Shown here one piece after another: positions 1 to 8,223 of a DNA stretch of 64,000 nucleotides (position 1 is the first letter of the stretch; every line of letters begins with the position of its first letter). A model generated the notes under the pieces. That model was given only the letters and a program-made list of their open reading frames with translations, made no database searches and was not told where the DNA came from. Source of the DNA: an uncultured Eubacteriales bacterium (GTDB lineage Bacteria > Bacillota > Clostridia > Oscillospirales > Acutalibacteraceae); contig CAKSPZ010000002.1 of the NCBI GenBank assembly GCA_934486635.1, positions 310,001-374,000 on the forward strand, read 5' to 3'. Made by a program: the position numbers and the translations under genes.

Positions 1-26
1 TTTATTGATTTTGAAAAATCATCCAT
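1..26 (-). CDS. rsmG: RsmG N-terminus (partial)
   Basis: Only the first eight codons are inside the window, reading MDDFSKSI from an ATG at 26. The frame runs off the left edge. It overlaps the 3' end of mnmG by eight bases, a typical translationally coupled arrangement. In Firmicutes the gene after mnmG is nearly always rsmG (16S rRNA G527 N7-methyltransferase). The identity therefore rests on gene order and not on sequence, and the start itself is an inference. Confidence 0.45.
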
Positions 27-1908
27 TTTTTTCTTCCTTTCTTGATTGTTGAGCTAACCATATTAAAAGCACTGATACATCCGCTGGGCTAACCCCAGAA
101 ATTCTAGAAGCTTGACCTATATTTTCAGGTTTTATTAAGTTTAATTTTTCTACTGCCTCTAGTCGTAGCCCCACAACACTTGAATAATCCATATTTGTAG
201 GCAATTTTTTTATTTCTAATCGTTTCATTTCTTCTATTTGAGCTAATTGCTTTTTTATGTATCCTTCATATTTTAATTCAACTTCAATCTGTTCAAATAT
301 TCCAGAATCTAAATGTGGTCTAGTTGTGTCAACAGTTGCTAAACAATCATATGAAATCTGAGGTCTTTTTAGCAGTTCAATCATTCGTATTCCTGAAACA
401 ATCGGAGATGTTTCACGTGAAACAAGTATTTCATTTACTTCTTCCGATGGCGCTATAACTACTTTCTTTATTCTATTTAATTCATCTTTTTTCGCTTGTT
501 TTTTATCTGTAAATTTTTTCCATCTTTCATCTGATATAAGACCTATTTTTCTTCCAATAGGAGTTAATCTTTCATCTGCATTATCTTGACGAAGTACAAG
601 ACGATATTCTGATCTAGAAGTCATCATTCTATAGGGGTCGCTAACTCCTTTAGTTACCAAATCATCAATTAATGTTCCTATATAAGAAGTAGACCTATCT
701 AATTCCATAGCAGGTTCTTTTTTTACTTTAAGTGCTGCATTTATTCCAGCTACAAGCCCTTGTGCAGCAGCTTCTTCATATCCTGAACTTCCATTAAATT
801 GACCTGCTCCATATAATCCCGGAAACTCCGTAAACTCTAAAGTTACATTCATTTGTAATGGGTCTACACAATCGTATTCAATTGCATATGCCGGTCTCAT
901 AATTAAAGCTTTCTCAAAACCCGGTAATGTATGATAAAACTGAATTTGAACTTCTTCAGGTAATGACGATGACATTCCTTGTATATACATCTCATCGGTA
1001 TTTAATCCACATGGCTCGACAAAAAATTGATGTCTTTCTTTATCTGAAAATCTCATAATTTTATCTTCTATACTTGGACAATATCGAGGCCCTTTACCAG
1101 TTATCTCTCCAGCATATAAAGGTGACCTATTTATATTTTTTAAAATAATTTCTTTAGTTTTTTCATTTGTATATCCTATATGACAATCAACTTGATTGCT
1201 ACCACTATATTGAGTTTCATAAGAAAATGGTACAATTTTATCGTCACCATGTTGTACTTCTAGTTTAGAAAAATCTATAGTAGAACGAAGAACCCTAGCC
1301 GGAGTTCCTGTTTTAAAACGCCTGAGTCTTAACCCTAAATTTTTTAAAGACTCACCTAAAAATGATGCTGGAAAAATACCATCCGGACCACTTTCAAAAG
1401 AAACTTCACCTACATAAACTTTACTGCTAAGATATGTTCCTGTTGCAACAATTACTGCCTTAGATTTGTATATAGCATTTAATCGTGTCTTTACTTCCCA
1501 AGTCTCATCGTTTCCTCTTGATACCTCAACAACTTCTGCTTGCCTTAAATCTAAATTTTCTTGTTTTTCTAACTTATATTTCATTGTAGATTTATATTTT
1601 TCTCTGTCAATTTGTACTCTTAAAGAGTGAACAGCCGGCCCTTTTCCAAGATTCAACATCCTGCTTTGTAAAAAACATTCATCTGCTGTTTTTCCCATTT
1701 CTCCACCAAGTGCATCAATCTCTCTAACTAAGTGTCCTTTGGCAGTTCCTCCAATCGATGGATTACATGGACAATTACCTACTGCATCCATATTAATAGT
1801 AAAAATAGCTGTCTTACACCCTAACCGTGCCGACGCTAAACCAGCTTCTATTCCTGCATGACCTGCCCCAATAACTATAACGTCATATTCACCTGCATAA
1901 TAAAACAA
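19..1908 (-). CDS. mnmG: tRNA uridine-5-carboxymethylaminomethyl enzyme MnmG (GidA)
   Basis: FAD-dependent partner of MnmE in the modification of wobble uridine 34 of several tRNAs (cytoplasmic). The 629-residue product has full family length. The dinucleotide-binding motif GAGHAG lies at residues 14-19, and the conserved CNPSIGG follows near residue 47. The start is a TTG at 1908, placed about six bases after an AAGGGA ribosome site; no in-frame ATG lies nearby. It is the second gene after mnmE, separated by a GC-rich hairpin, and its 3' end overlaps the presumed rsmG start. Confidence 0.96.
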   Translation of the reverse strand: MFYYAGEYDVIVIGAGHAGIEAGLASARLGCKTAIFTINMDAVGNCPCNPSIGGTAKGHLVREIDALGGEMGKTADECFLQSRMLNLGKGPAVHSLRVQIDREKYKSTMKYKLEKQENLDLRQAEVVEVSRGNDETWEVKTRLNAIYKSKAVIVATGTYLSSKVYVGEVSFESGPDGIFPASFLGESLKNLGLRLRRFKTGTPARVLRSTIDFSKLEVQHGDDKIVPFSYETQYSGSNQVDCHIGYTNEKTKEIILKNINRSPLYAGEITGKGPRYCPSIEDKIMRFSDKERHQFFVEPCGLNTDEMYIQGMSSSLPEEVQIQFYHTLPGFEKALIMRPAYAIEYDCVDPLQMNVTLEFTEFPGLYGAGQFNGSSGYEEAAAQGLVAGINAALKVKKEPAMELDRSTSYIGTLIDDLVTKGVSDPYRMMTSRSEYRLVLRQDNADERLTPIGRKIGLISDERWKKFTDKKQAKKDELNRIKKVVIAPSEEVNEILVSRETSPIVSGIRMIELLKRPQISYDCLATVDTTRPHLDSGIFEQIEVELKYEGYIKKQLAQIEEMKRLEIKKLPTNMDYSSVVGLRLEAVEKLNLIKPENIGQASRISGVSPADVSVLLIWLAQQSRKEEKNG

Positions 1909-1933
1909 AATTATCCCTTCTTTTCCAAAAATC

Positions 1934-1974
1934 GCGCCGACCAGCGCAGCCTAAATCGCCTGCTCGACCGGCGC
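1934..1974. repeat. Family I hairpin (loop CCTAAATCGC) between mnmE and mnmG
   Basis: GCGCCG at 1934-1939 pairs with CGGCGC at 1969-1974, and an inner GCGCAG/CTGCTC stem (one mismatch) closes the ten-base loop CCTAAATCGC. Read on the minus strand the loop is GCGATTTAGG, a variant of the GCGRTWTAGK loop found in other hairpins of this window. It sits inside the mnmE-mnmG operon and has no U-run on the minus strand, so it is unlikely to be a strong terminator. Confidence 0.7.
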
Positions 1975-1991
1975 TTTCTCCACTTATACAA

Positions 1992-3353
1992 TTATTTTCC
2001 AACACAAAACTTAGAAAACACTTCATCAACAACTACAGTGTTAGCTTTTTCTCCAGTTAAACTTAATAATTCATCAATCGCACTTTCAACCGAAACCGTC
2101 ACTGCATCTAAAGTCAACCCATTAACCAGCGCATCAATAGCTTCATCTAAAGCATCTATTGAATTTTTAACCAAAATATATTGCCTTTCTGTCGCTAAAA
2201 TTCCTTCAGATGGATTAAACTTTTCTACTCCAATTACTTGTAAAATATTTTCTTCTAATTCATTAAACCCAACTCTATTTTTAGCAGAAATATAAACAAT
2301 CCTGCTATGATACTTCTTAATATATTCACAATCTAATTGTTGTTTTAAATCGGATTTATTTACAATAACCACTACATTATCATTATCGACTGAATTAATT
2401 AACTTTTTATCTTCATCAGAGAACTTTTTCGACCCATCAAAAACTAATAAAATCAATTCCGATGACCTTAACTTTGACTTTGCCTTGTCTACACCAATAG
2501 ATTCAACCGGATCATTTGTATTTCTAATTCCTGCCGTATCCGAAATATGTAGAACAATATCTCCTAAAGTTACATTTTCTTCTACAATATCACGAGTTGT
2601 CCCCGGAATATCTGTAACTATACTTTTATCTATCCCGGCTAACATATTCATCAGCGTAGATTTTCCAACATTCGGCGCCCCAATTATAGCCGTCTCTATT
2701 CCATTAGTCATTACTTTTCCAAAATCATAACTTTCAACCAAATGCATTAAATCTTTTTTTATGCTTAATAAATCTTCTTTTATAGAGTTAAATTTCACTT
2801 CAGGGATATCTTCGTCGGGGTAGTCGGCCCAAACTGTTAAAAGAGCTGCCAAGTTAACTAACTCATCTTTTGCTGATATAATTTTTTTACTGATTAACCC
2901 TTCATGAACAGCTATTGCTGCTTTTGCGGCACATTTGCCTGTTGCTCCAATTAAATTCATTACTGATTCCGCTTTAATTAAATCCATTTTTCCATTTAAA
3001 AATGCTCTTTTTGTAAACTCACCTGGTTGAGCCGGTTTTGCACCTTTTTCAAAAAGTAATCGTAAAATGCGTTTAGTAATATAAATACCTCCATGGCATG
3101 AAATTTCTACAACGTCTTCGCCTGTATAACTATGTGGTGTTCTATAAACTAAAACTACACATTCATCTATTTCTTCATCTTTATCGTATATTTTTCCAAA
3201 CCTTGCTTGATATCCAGGAGTTTCTATTAATTTTTTATTTGATATAGATTTAAAAATTTTATCAACAAGTTCTATTGCATCGTCTCCGGAAACTCGTATG
3301 ACTCCTATTCCACCCTGTCCTTGTGCAGTCGCTATCGCTGCTATCGTATCCAT
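1992..3353 (-). CDS. mnmE: tRNA modification GTPase MnmE (TrmE)
   Basis: Works with MnmG on tRNA U34. The N-terminal tetrahydrofolate-binding domain is followed by a helical domain with an inserted G domain. GAPNVGKST (G1) is at about residues 225-233, with DIPGTTRD (switch), DTAG (G3) and NKSD (G4) after it. The C-terminus is CVGK, the family's catalytic Cys motif (usually C-I/V-GK). I place the start at ATG 3353, giving 453 residues, because AGAAAGGAT precedes it. The longer open frame would read through a GC-rich palindrome. Confidence 0.96.
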   Translation of the reverse strand: MDTIAAIATAQGQGGIGVIRVSGDDAIELVDKIFKSISNKKLIETPGYQARFGKIYDKDEEIDECVVLVYRTPHSYTGEDVVEISCHGGIYITKRILRLLFEKGAKPAQPGEFTKRAFLNGKMDLIKAESVMNLIGATGKCAAKAAIAVHEGLISKKIISAKDELVNLAALLTVWADYPDEDIPEVKFNSIKEDLLSIKKDLMHLVESYDFGKVMTNGIETAIIGAPNVGKSTLMNMLAGIDKSIVTDIPGTTRDIVEENVTLGDIVLHISDTAGIRNTNDPVESIGVDKAKSKLRSSELILLVFDGSKKFSDEDKKLINSVDNDNVVVIVNKSDLKQQLDCEYIKKYHSRIVYISAKNRVGFNELEENILQVIGVEKFNPSEGILATERQYILVKNSIDALDEAIDALVNGLTLDAVTVSVESAIDELLSLTGEKANTVVVDEVFSKFCVGK

Positions 3354-3395
3354 TTTTTTATCCTTTCTATTTTTATTATTTTGTTCGGGTTCGAT

Positions 3396-3450
3396 CCGGG
3401 ACACGGCACTGCGACGGAAACATAGTACCAAAGCTGGCGCCGTGTCCCGG
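3396..3450. repeat. GC-rich inverted repeat upstream of mnmE
   Basis: CCGGGACACGGC at 3396-3407 pairs perfectly with GCCGTGTCCCGG at 3439-3450 around a 31-base interior. Interior edges (GGCACTGCG and AAGCTGGCGCCG) resemble those of the hairpin at 14055-14097 (GGCGCTGCG and GAGCTGGCGCCG), so the two may share ancestry. It lies upstream of the mnmE start. Confidence 0.75.
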
Positions 3451-3472
3451 ACCGATTTATCTATGAAAAAGC

Positions 3473-3520
3473 GCGGCGGCGCGTGCGTGGTTTTGCGATA
3501 TAGTAAACACGCGCCGCCGC
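3473..3520. repeat. Family I hairpin with GCGATATAGT loop, terminator-like
   Basis: GCGGCGGCGCGTG (3473-3485) pairs with CACGCGCCGCCGC (3508-3520). A short TTT/AAA inner pairing leaves the loop GCGATATAGT at 3495-3504. A-rich and T-rich flanks make it terminator-like on both strands. It lies between the jag terminator and the mnmE start. Confidence 0.75.
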
Positions 3521-3560
3521 TTTTTTCAGTTACATATTGACAAATTAAACTTCAACAAAC

Positions 3561-3591
3561 AAAAAGGTGATTCGGTTTGAATCACCTTTTT
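3561..3591 (-). terminator. Rho-independent terminator after jag
   Basis: AAAAAGGTGATTC (3561-3573) pairs perfectly with GAATCACCTTTTT (3579-3591) around a five-base loop. It lies directly downstream of the jag stop and ends the rpmH-to-jag operon. The symmetric A/T tracts allow function in both directions. Confidence 0.88.
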
Positions 3592-3605
3592 AATAATACT
3601 ATCCT

Positions 3606-4331
3606 TTATCGTTCTAATTTTCCATACAAAGGAACATCAACATTGTTGTGACTTTTTTTTACATCTGATTTTTTATAAAATGAATTTTTTGATTTTTTTA
3701 AAAGTTCATCAGAAGGAGCAACAATAATATGTCTTTTAATACCTTCACCTTCGGACCAAGACTTTGCGCCATTAACTTTTTCAATTGCCAAATGAATAAC
3801 CTTTCGTTCATAAGGAGTCATTGGTTCAAGGGTAATAGGTTTTCCTGTTTTTATAACTTTAAAAGCTAATTTTCTTCCTAAAGATTCCAAAACTTTTTCT
3901 CTACGTTCCCTGTAATCTTCGATGTTAATGGTGACTCTATAATAAGAATCGCTTACATCATTTGCTACTAATCCAACTAAATATTGAATTGCATCCAAAG
4001 TGTCGCCTCGTCTACCTATAGCTATTTTAGCATTGTCACCGGTAACTTGTAAATCGGCTCCATCAGCATACTCAGAAACATTTACATTAAAGTTTTTTAA
4101 ACCATAAGCAGTTAAAATTTTCTTTAAATAATCAGCAGCGACTTTTGCAGGAGAAATTTCAAAGGAAGCTTTCACTTGAGCTAATTTTCCGCCAAAAATA
4201 CCGAAAGTTTTTTTCACAGGCATTTGTATTACTTCAAAAGATACTTCTTGTTCAGACACACCTAATAAATCACACGCATTTTTTTGAGCTAAGGCAATTG
4301 TTTCGCCAGTACCAATCACATTTTTAATCAA
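3606..4331 (-). CDS. jag: Jag/KhpB, R3H and KH domain RNA-binding protein
   Basis: RNA-binding partner gene of YidC (SpoIIIJ), a cytoplasmic post-transcriptional regulator in Firmicutes. The N-terminal Jag-N domain carries KKTFGIFGGKLAQV, followed by a KH domain with IAIGRRGDTLDAIQYLVG and a C-terminal R3H domain with RHIIVAPSDE. The real start is probably TTG at 4331 (LIKNVIGTGETI): the site GGAGGTG at 4339-4345 lies eight bases upstream, whereas the longer frame has no ribosome site. This gives 241 residues. It is the last gene of the yidC operon. Confidence 0.93.
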   Translation of the reverse strand: MIKNVIGTGETIALAQKNACDLLGVSEQEVSFEVIQMPVKKTFGIFGGKLAQVKASFEISPAKVAADYLKKILTAYGLKNFNVNVSEYADGADLQVTGDNAKIAIGRRGDTLDAIQYLVGLVANDVSDSYYRVTINIEDYRERREKVLESLGRKLAFKVIKTGKPITLEPMTPYERKVIHLAIEKVNGAKSWSEGEGIKRHIIVAPSDELLKKSKNSFYKKSDVKKSHNNVDVPLYGKLER

Positions 4332-4403
4332 AACTTTGCACCTCCACGAGTTAAACAAAAACAAATAATATAAGATAAATAAAAGAACTAAATAAAAGAT
4401 AAA

Positions 4404-5345
4404 TTAATCATTGTTATTATTTAAATTAACTTCATTAGCTTCAACCAATTCCAGGCGAGCAATTCTAGCAGCTTCTTCTCTGACCTCTATAGCTTTTGGA
4501 CCATAAAATTTCGCAACAAGGACAGTTTGAATTAAAGTAACAATATTTAATATTGTATAATAAGCGCCTAAAGCTGCTGGTGCATATAAAGTTATTGTAA
4601 CAAAAACAAAAGGCAAAGCATATGGAAAAAATTTCATACATCCAGGCGGTTGTTGTTGAGTTTCGTTTAATCTTTGAGAAACGAACACAGACAAAAGCAT
4701 AGTTAAAGTAGATAAAACAGGCCAAATCCAAGCGAATGATTCAAACGAACTAGACATTGGGACTGCAAACAGGTCAAGGCCAAAGAAATTAAACCCTTTA
4801 TTAAAATCCATTATATCGCTTAACTGTTCTGGAGTAAACATATTTAACTTATCACTAACATGAGGAAAAATTCTAACAATTTCAAGTTGAGCGTAAGCCG
4901 AATTAAAAGAGCCCGCATGTTCAGGGATTGAATTTAAAACATCCATAGCTGCGTTAAGAGTACTTGCAGAAACGTGAAATAAATTTGTTAAAGGTCTTAC
5001 GATAGCACCATAAACACCTGTAAAAATACATGCCGGTAATAATTGAGGTAAGCAACCGCTTAAAGGATTAACTCCTTCTCTTTCATAAAGTTTAGCTAAT
5101 TCCTCATTTAATTTTTGCTTATTGTTGGCATATTTTTTTTGTAATTCTTGAGTTTTTGCGCTTATTTTCGCATTTTTCGCCAAAGCTTTTCTTGATTTCA
5201 TTTCAAAAGGAAATGAAATCATTTTAATAATAATAACTAAAATGAAAGCAGCTGGGATAAAACTATCGAGCAAGTCGAAGAAAAACCATAGAACAAAACC
5301 AAGAATTGTTCCAAAAAAATCGCCCATTGCATTAAATAAATTCAT
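4404..5345 (-). CDS. yidC: Membrane protein insertase YidC/SpoIIIJ
   Basis: Oxa1-family insertase that places proteins in the cytoplasmic membrane. The 313-residue chain has five hydrophobic segments, the family motif GVNPLSGCLPQLLP near the middle and a charged C-terminal tail. No lipobox is seen at the N-terminus, unlike many Bacillus homologues. The start is ATG 5345 (MNLFNAMG), which follows GGAGGA; the upstream ATG at 5369 abuts the yidD stop and would put the ribosome site inside the coding sequence. Confidence 0.95.
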   Translation of the reverse strand: MNLFNAMGDFFGTILGFVLWFFFDLLDSFIPAAFILVIIIKMISFPFEMKSRKALAKNAKISAKTQELQKKYANNKQKLNEELAKLYEREGVNPLSGCLPQLLPACIFTGVYGAIVRPLTNLFHVSASTLNAAMDVLNSIPEHAGSFNSAYAQLEIVRIFPHVSDKLNMFTPEQLSDIMDFNKGFNFFGLDLFAVPMSSSFESFAWIWPVLSTLTMLLSVFVSQRLNETQQQPPGCMKFFPYALPFVFVTITLYAPAALGAYYTILNIVTLIQTVLVAKFYGPKAIEVREEAARIARLELVEANEVNLNNNND

Positions 5346-5369
5346 ACAAAAAAATCCTCCGCTAAACAT

Positions 5370-5600
5370 CTAAAATTTTCTTTTTCTTTCTGGAACCGGA
5401 TCATATCCACCTTTGCAGAAAGGGTTACATCTAATCAGTCTAAAAATTATCAATAAAATCCCTTTTAAAGAGCCATGCAATTCTATAGCTTGCACGGCAT
5501 ATTCAGAACAAGACGGATAAAACCTACAAACTGGAGGTCTTGACGGAGATATTTTTTTCTGATAAAACTTTATACAATTAACTAAAAATTTTTTAATCAT
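5370..5600 (-). CDS. yidD: Membrane protein insertion efficiency factor YidD
   Basis: Small basic amphipathic protein (76 residues) that helps YidC-dependent insertion. The diagnostic core is PPVCRFYPSCSEYA, with RCNPFCKGGYDPVP near the C-terminus. An in-frame stop and no alternative start upstream make ATG 5600 the only option; the ribosome site GAGGTG is farther away than usual. It sits between rnpA and yidC, the standard order. Confidence 0.94.
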   Translation of the reverse strand: MIKKFLVNCIKFYQKKISPSRPPVCRFYPSCSEYAVQAIELHGSLKGILLIIFRLIRCNPFCKGGYDPVPERKRKF

Positions 5601-5640
5601 AAAAAACGTGGCAAATGCCCCATATCACCTCTTACTCTGA

Positions 5641-5976
5641 TTAAAGCAACACATTTGCATTTTTTAAAAGATTTTTCATTGCATTTAGTACCACATCACA
5701 TTTTACATGTGCTGTTTTTTTTCTTGCAACAAACACAAAATCAAAACCATTTTTTACACAAGGTTCTACGGTTCTGTATGATTCACGAATTACACGCCTA
5801 GCTCTGTTTCGGTCTACAGCTTTTCCAATTTTTTTACTTGTAGTAATTCCTATTCTTGTATATCCGACTCTGTTTTTTAAAACGTAAACGACCAACGAAG
5901 ATGATACAAAAGATTGACCTCTTGTATACAATCTATTAAAGTCTTTATTTTTATTTAAAGTAATAATCTTACTCAT
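5641..5976 (-). CDS. rnpA: Ribonuclease P protein component
   Basis: Protein subunit of RNase P, which matures tRNA 5' ends together with the rnpB RNA (not in this window). The 111 residues contain the RNR helix NRARRVIRESYR, the family hallmark, and the basic segment FVFVARKKT. It follows rpmH, separated by a stem-loop at 6054-6080 that could set the ratio of L34 to RnpA. Confidence 0.95.
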   Translation of the reverse strand: MSKIITLNKNKDFNRLYTRGQSFVSSSLVVYVLKNRVGYTRIGITTSKKIGKAVDRNRARRVIRESYRTVEPCVKNGFDFVFVARKKTAHVKCDVVLNAMKNLLKNANVLL

Positions 5977-6053
5977 AAAAAAGACCGAACCTTCCGATCA
6001 AATGGATTTGACTTAAAAAAGTCGATATATGTCAAAAGACCAAATAAGTAATT

Positions 6054-6080
6054 AAAGACCACTAAAAAACAGTGGTCTTT
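6054..6080 (-). terminator. Stem-loop between rpmH and rnpA (possible attenuator)
   Basis: AAAGACCACT (6054-6063) pairs perfectly with AGTGGTCTTT (6071-6080). On the transcribed minus strand the following U-tract is weak, so partial termination or RNA processing is more likely than full termination. It lies 4 bases past the rpmH stop. Confidence 0.6.
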
Positions 6081-6083
6081 ATC

Positions 6084-6218
6084 TTAGTAAGACAGCTTAT
6101 GTCTACCTTTTGCTCTTCTACGAGCTAACACTTTACGACCATTTCTGTCTGACATTCTTTTTCTAAAACCATGCTCCTTTTGTCTGTGAAGCTTTTTTGG
6201 TTGATAGGTTCTTAACAT
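6084..6218 (-). CDS. rpmH: 50S ribosomal protein L34
   Basis: 44-residue basic ribosomal protein. It begins MLRTYQPKKLHRQKEHGF and ends KGRHKLSY, which is typical of L34. A strong GGGAGGAG ribosome site precedes the ATG at 6218. It is the first gene of the leftward operon, driven by a near-consensus promoter at 6262-6291. It marks the left border of the origin region in most bacteria. Confidence 0.97.
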   Translation of the reverse strand: MLRTYQPKKLHRQKEHGFRKRMSDRNGRKVLARRRAKGRHKLSY

Positions 6219-6261
6219 AAATAAAACTCCTCCCTTCACACGTATAACCTTACAAATTAAC

Positions 6262-6291
6262 ATTATATCTCAAAAACATATATATTGTCAA
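6262..6291 (-). promoter_or_regulatory. rpmH operon promoter
   Basis: On the minus strand, TTGACA (6286-6291) and TATAAT (6262-6267) are both perfect sigma-A elements separated by 18 bases. The 5' leader to rpmH would be about 40 bases. Confidence 0.88.
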
Positions 6292-6349
6292 CCTGCAAAC
6301 AAAAAACAGTTTTTTCATATAAAATTAATAATATTATATAAAATGTAGT

Positions 6350-6378
6350 TTGAAAAAAAAATCAATTTGTGGTATGCT
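6350..6378 (+). promoter_or_regulatory. Putative dnaA promoter
   Basis: TTGAAA (6350-6355), a 17-base spacer and TATGCT (6373-6378). It would give a leader of about 210 bases before dnaA. The leader contains the stem-loop AGGCAA/TTGCCT plus GAGG/CCTC at 6435-6486. There is no U-run, so it is not an obvious terminator. The rest of 6292-6594 is AT-rich with no gene, and I see no clear consensus DnaA boxes in it. Confidence 0.6.
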
Positions 6379-6594
6379 AAATAATGTATAAATTTATCTT
6401 GGTAAAAAAAGTAGTCTCTATGGGCCAAAAAAGCAGGCAAATTGAGGCTTATTTCGTTTTACGTTTTTTAAAAAACCCTCTTGCCTAAAATCGTTTTACA
6501 CATATTAAAACATAAATAAAATGCATTGGAGTTAACAAAAAAACACACAAGATAAAAAAAATCAAAAAAATTAATCCGGAGGTTAAACAAAAAA

Positions 6595-7914
6595 ATGGAA
6601 TCTTTTAACGAGGCTTGGGAACTTATCTGTTCATATTGTAAGACTCGCATAACAGATGTAGCCTATAAAACATGGATTAGTAGAATTGAACCTATTAACA
6701 TTGACTTTGATACCGGTGACGCTACTTTAATGGTCCCTAATGAGTTTCATAAACAAACTCTTACAAGATGTTATACACCTCTTCTGAATAGCGCTTTTGA
6801 GGAAATATTTGGTTCTAATGGTATTAACATTTGTTTTATTACACCTAATTCAACTGGAGAAAAAAAAGCTCCAAAGAATGACAACTTAGCAATAGATGCT
6901 GTTCCAGAACTTACTTTTGATACATACATTGTAGGCTCATCAAACAAATTTGCACATGCAGCATCATTAGCTGTTGCAGCTAATCCTGCAGGCTCTTATA
7001 ACCCGTTATTCATATATGGTAATTCAGGTTTAGGCAAAACTCATTTACTTTATGCTATTTGTAACGACTTAAAAAAGACGCATCCTGAAATGCGTACACT
7101 TTATATAAAAGGTGACGAGTTCACTAATGAACTTATTGATGCTATACGAAAAGGTACTACTCTTGATTTTCATCAAAAATACAGAAAAACAGACATTTTA
7201 TTAGTAGACGATATTCAGTTTATCGCCGGTAAAGATTCTACTCAAGAAGAATTTTTCCATACATTTAATACCTTATACGAAGCAAACAAGCAAATCGTAC
7301 TAACATCAGATAGACCTCCAAAAGAAATTCAAACATTAGAAGACCGTTTAAGAACTCGTTTTGAATGGGGACTTATTGCAGACATTCAGCCACCTGACTT
7401 TGAAACAAGAATTGCAATAATAAAAAGAAAAGCCGAACTTTTAGATATAGATATTCCAAATAACGTATCTGAATATATAGCAACAAAGCTAAAAACCAAC
7501 ATTCGTCAACTTGAAGGTGCGGTAAAAAAAATGAAAGCATACTATTTGCTTCAAGGAGACACTCCGGGAATGTCCACAGCACAAGCTGCCATTTCAGATA
7601 TTCTTAACAATGACCAGCCACCGCCATTAACGGTAGAAAAAATAATAGAAGAAGTTGCTCGCACATATGGTGTCTCCGCAGATGATATTCGTTCTTCAAA
7701 AAGAGCTTCTGGCATATCAAATGCTCGTCAAACGGCGATATATATTTCTAGAGAAATCACTCAAATGTCTATGACTTCATTAGGAGCTGAATTCGGAGGC
7801 AGAGACCACTCCACAATAGTATATGCAATTCAGCAAGTAGAAAAAACAATGAAAAAAGACGCAAAAGCCAAAGCAATGATAGAAGATATAATAAAAAATA
7901 TTAGAGACAGATAA
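6595..7914 (+). CDS. dnaA: Chromosomal replication initiator DnaA
   Basis: AAA+ ATPase that binds DnaA boxes and opens oriC. The 439 residues show an N-terminal interaction domain, then Walker A GNSGLGKTH (about residues 142-150), Walker B DILLVDDIQF, and the C-terminal DNA-binding signature GGRDHSTIVYA. The start ATG follows CCGGAGG, about 12 bases away. It is the first gene of the rightward replication cluster. Likely initiation sites lie on both sides. Confidence 0.98.
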   Translation: MESFNEAWELICSYCKTRITDVAYKTWISRIEPINIDFDTGDATLMVPNEFHKQTLTRCYTPLLNSAFEEIFGSNGINICFITPNSTGEKKAPKNDNLAIDAVPELTFDTYIVGSSNKFAHAASLAVAANPAGSYNPLFIYGNSGLGKTHLLYAICNDLKKTHPEMRTLYIKGDEFTNELIDAIRKGTTLDFHQKYRKTDILLVDDIQFIAGKDSTQEEFFHTFNTLYEANKQIVLTSDRPPKEIQTLEDRLRTRFEWGLIADIQPPDFETRIAIIKRKAELLDIDIPNNVSEYIATKLKTNIRQLEGAVKKMKAYYLLQGDTPGMSTAQAAISDILNNDQPPPLTVEKIIEEVARTYGVSADDIRSSKRASGISNARQTAIYISREITQMSMTSLGAEFGGRDHSTIVYAIQQVEKTMKKDAKAKAMIEDIIKNIRDR

Positions 7915-8223
7915 TGAATGTTAATTTGTTGACACTTTTTAAACAAATTAACAAAATGTGTTGAAATGAAAATTTTCACCAGTTTAGATTTTAAACTTTT
8001 CTTCAACATTCCACAGAAAATTTTCCACAGACATGTTAAAAATAAAAAGTGGTCGTGGAAATTAATAAAACTTTCAACAACTCGCAAACGTTCCCTTATA
8101 AAAAACTCAAAAAACGAATTTCATGGGGTTGTCCATAAACTTCAACAAATTAACAGCCCCTACTATTATTACTAAAATTTAATTATATTATTGCTATTAT
8201 ATTTCAAAAACGAGGTGTATTAG
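7915..8223. other. Probable oriC segment between dnaA and dnaN
   Basis: This 309-base AT-rich stretch has no gene. It contains the DnaA-box-like TTTTCCACA at 8021-8029 (one change from TTATCCACA), weaker relatives CATTCCACA (8007-8015) and TTGTCCATA (8129-8137), and repeated CTTCAACA-type words. A perfect 11-base inverted repeat GTTAATTTGTT/AACAAATTAAC is at 7920-7952. TTGACA at 7928-7933 could belong to a dnaN promoter, but its -10 is poor. Calling this the origin rests on gene context (dnaA-dnaN) plus the boxes. Confidence 0.7.

Noticed and set aside
3298..3540. An 80-codon open frame crossing the mnmE start region
   Set aside because: It is antisense to mnmE and reads through two palindromes; its GC-rich end is the hairpin, not coding sequence.
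6435..6486. Terminator or attenuator in the dnaA leader
   Set aside because: The stem-loop is real but weak, interrupted, and not followed by a U-run; I only note it with the promoter.
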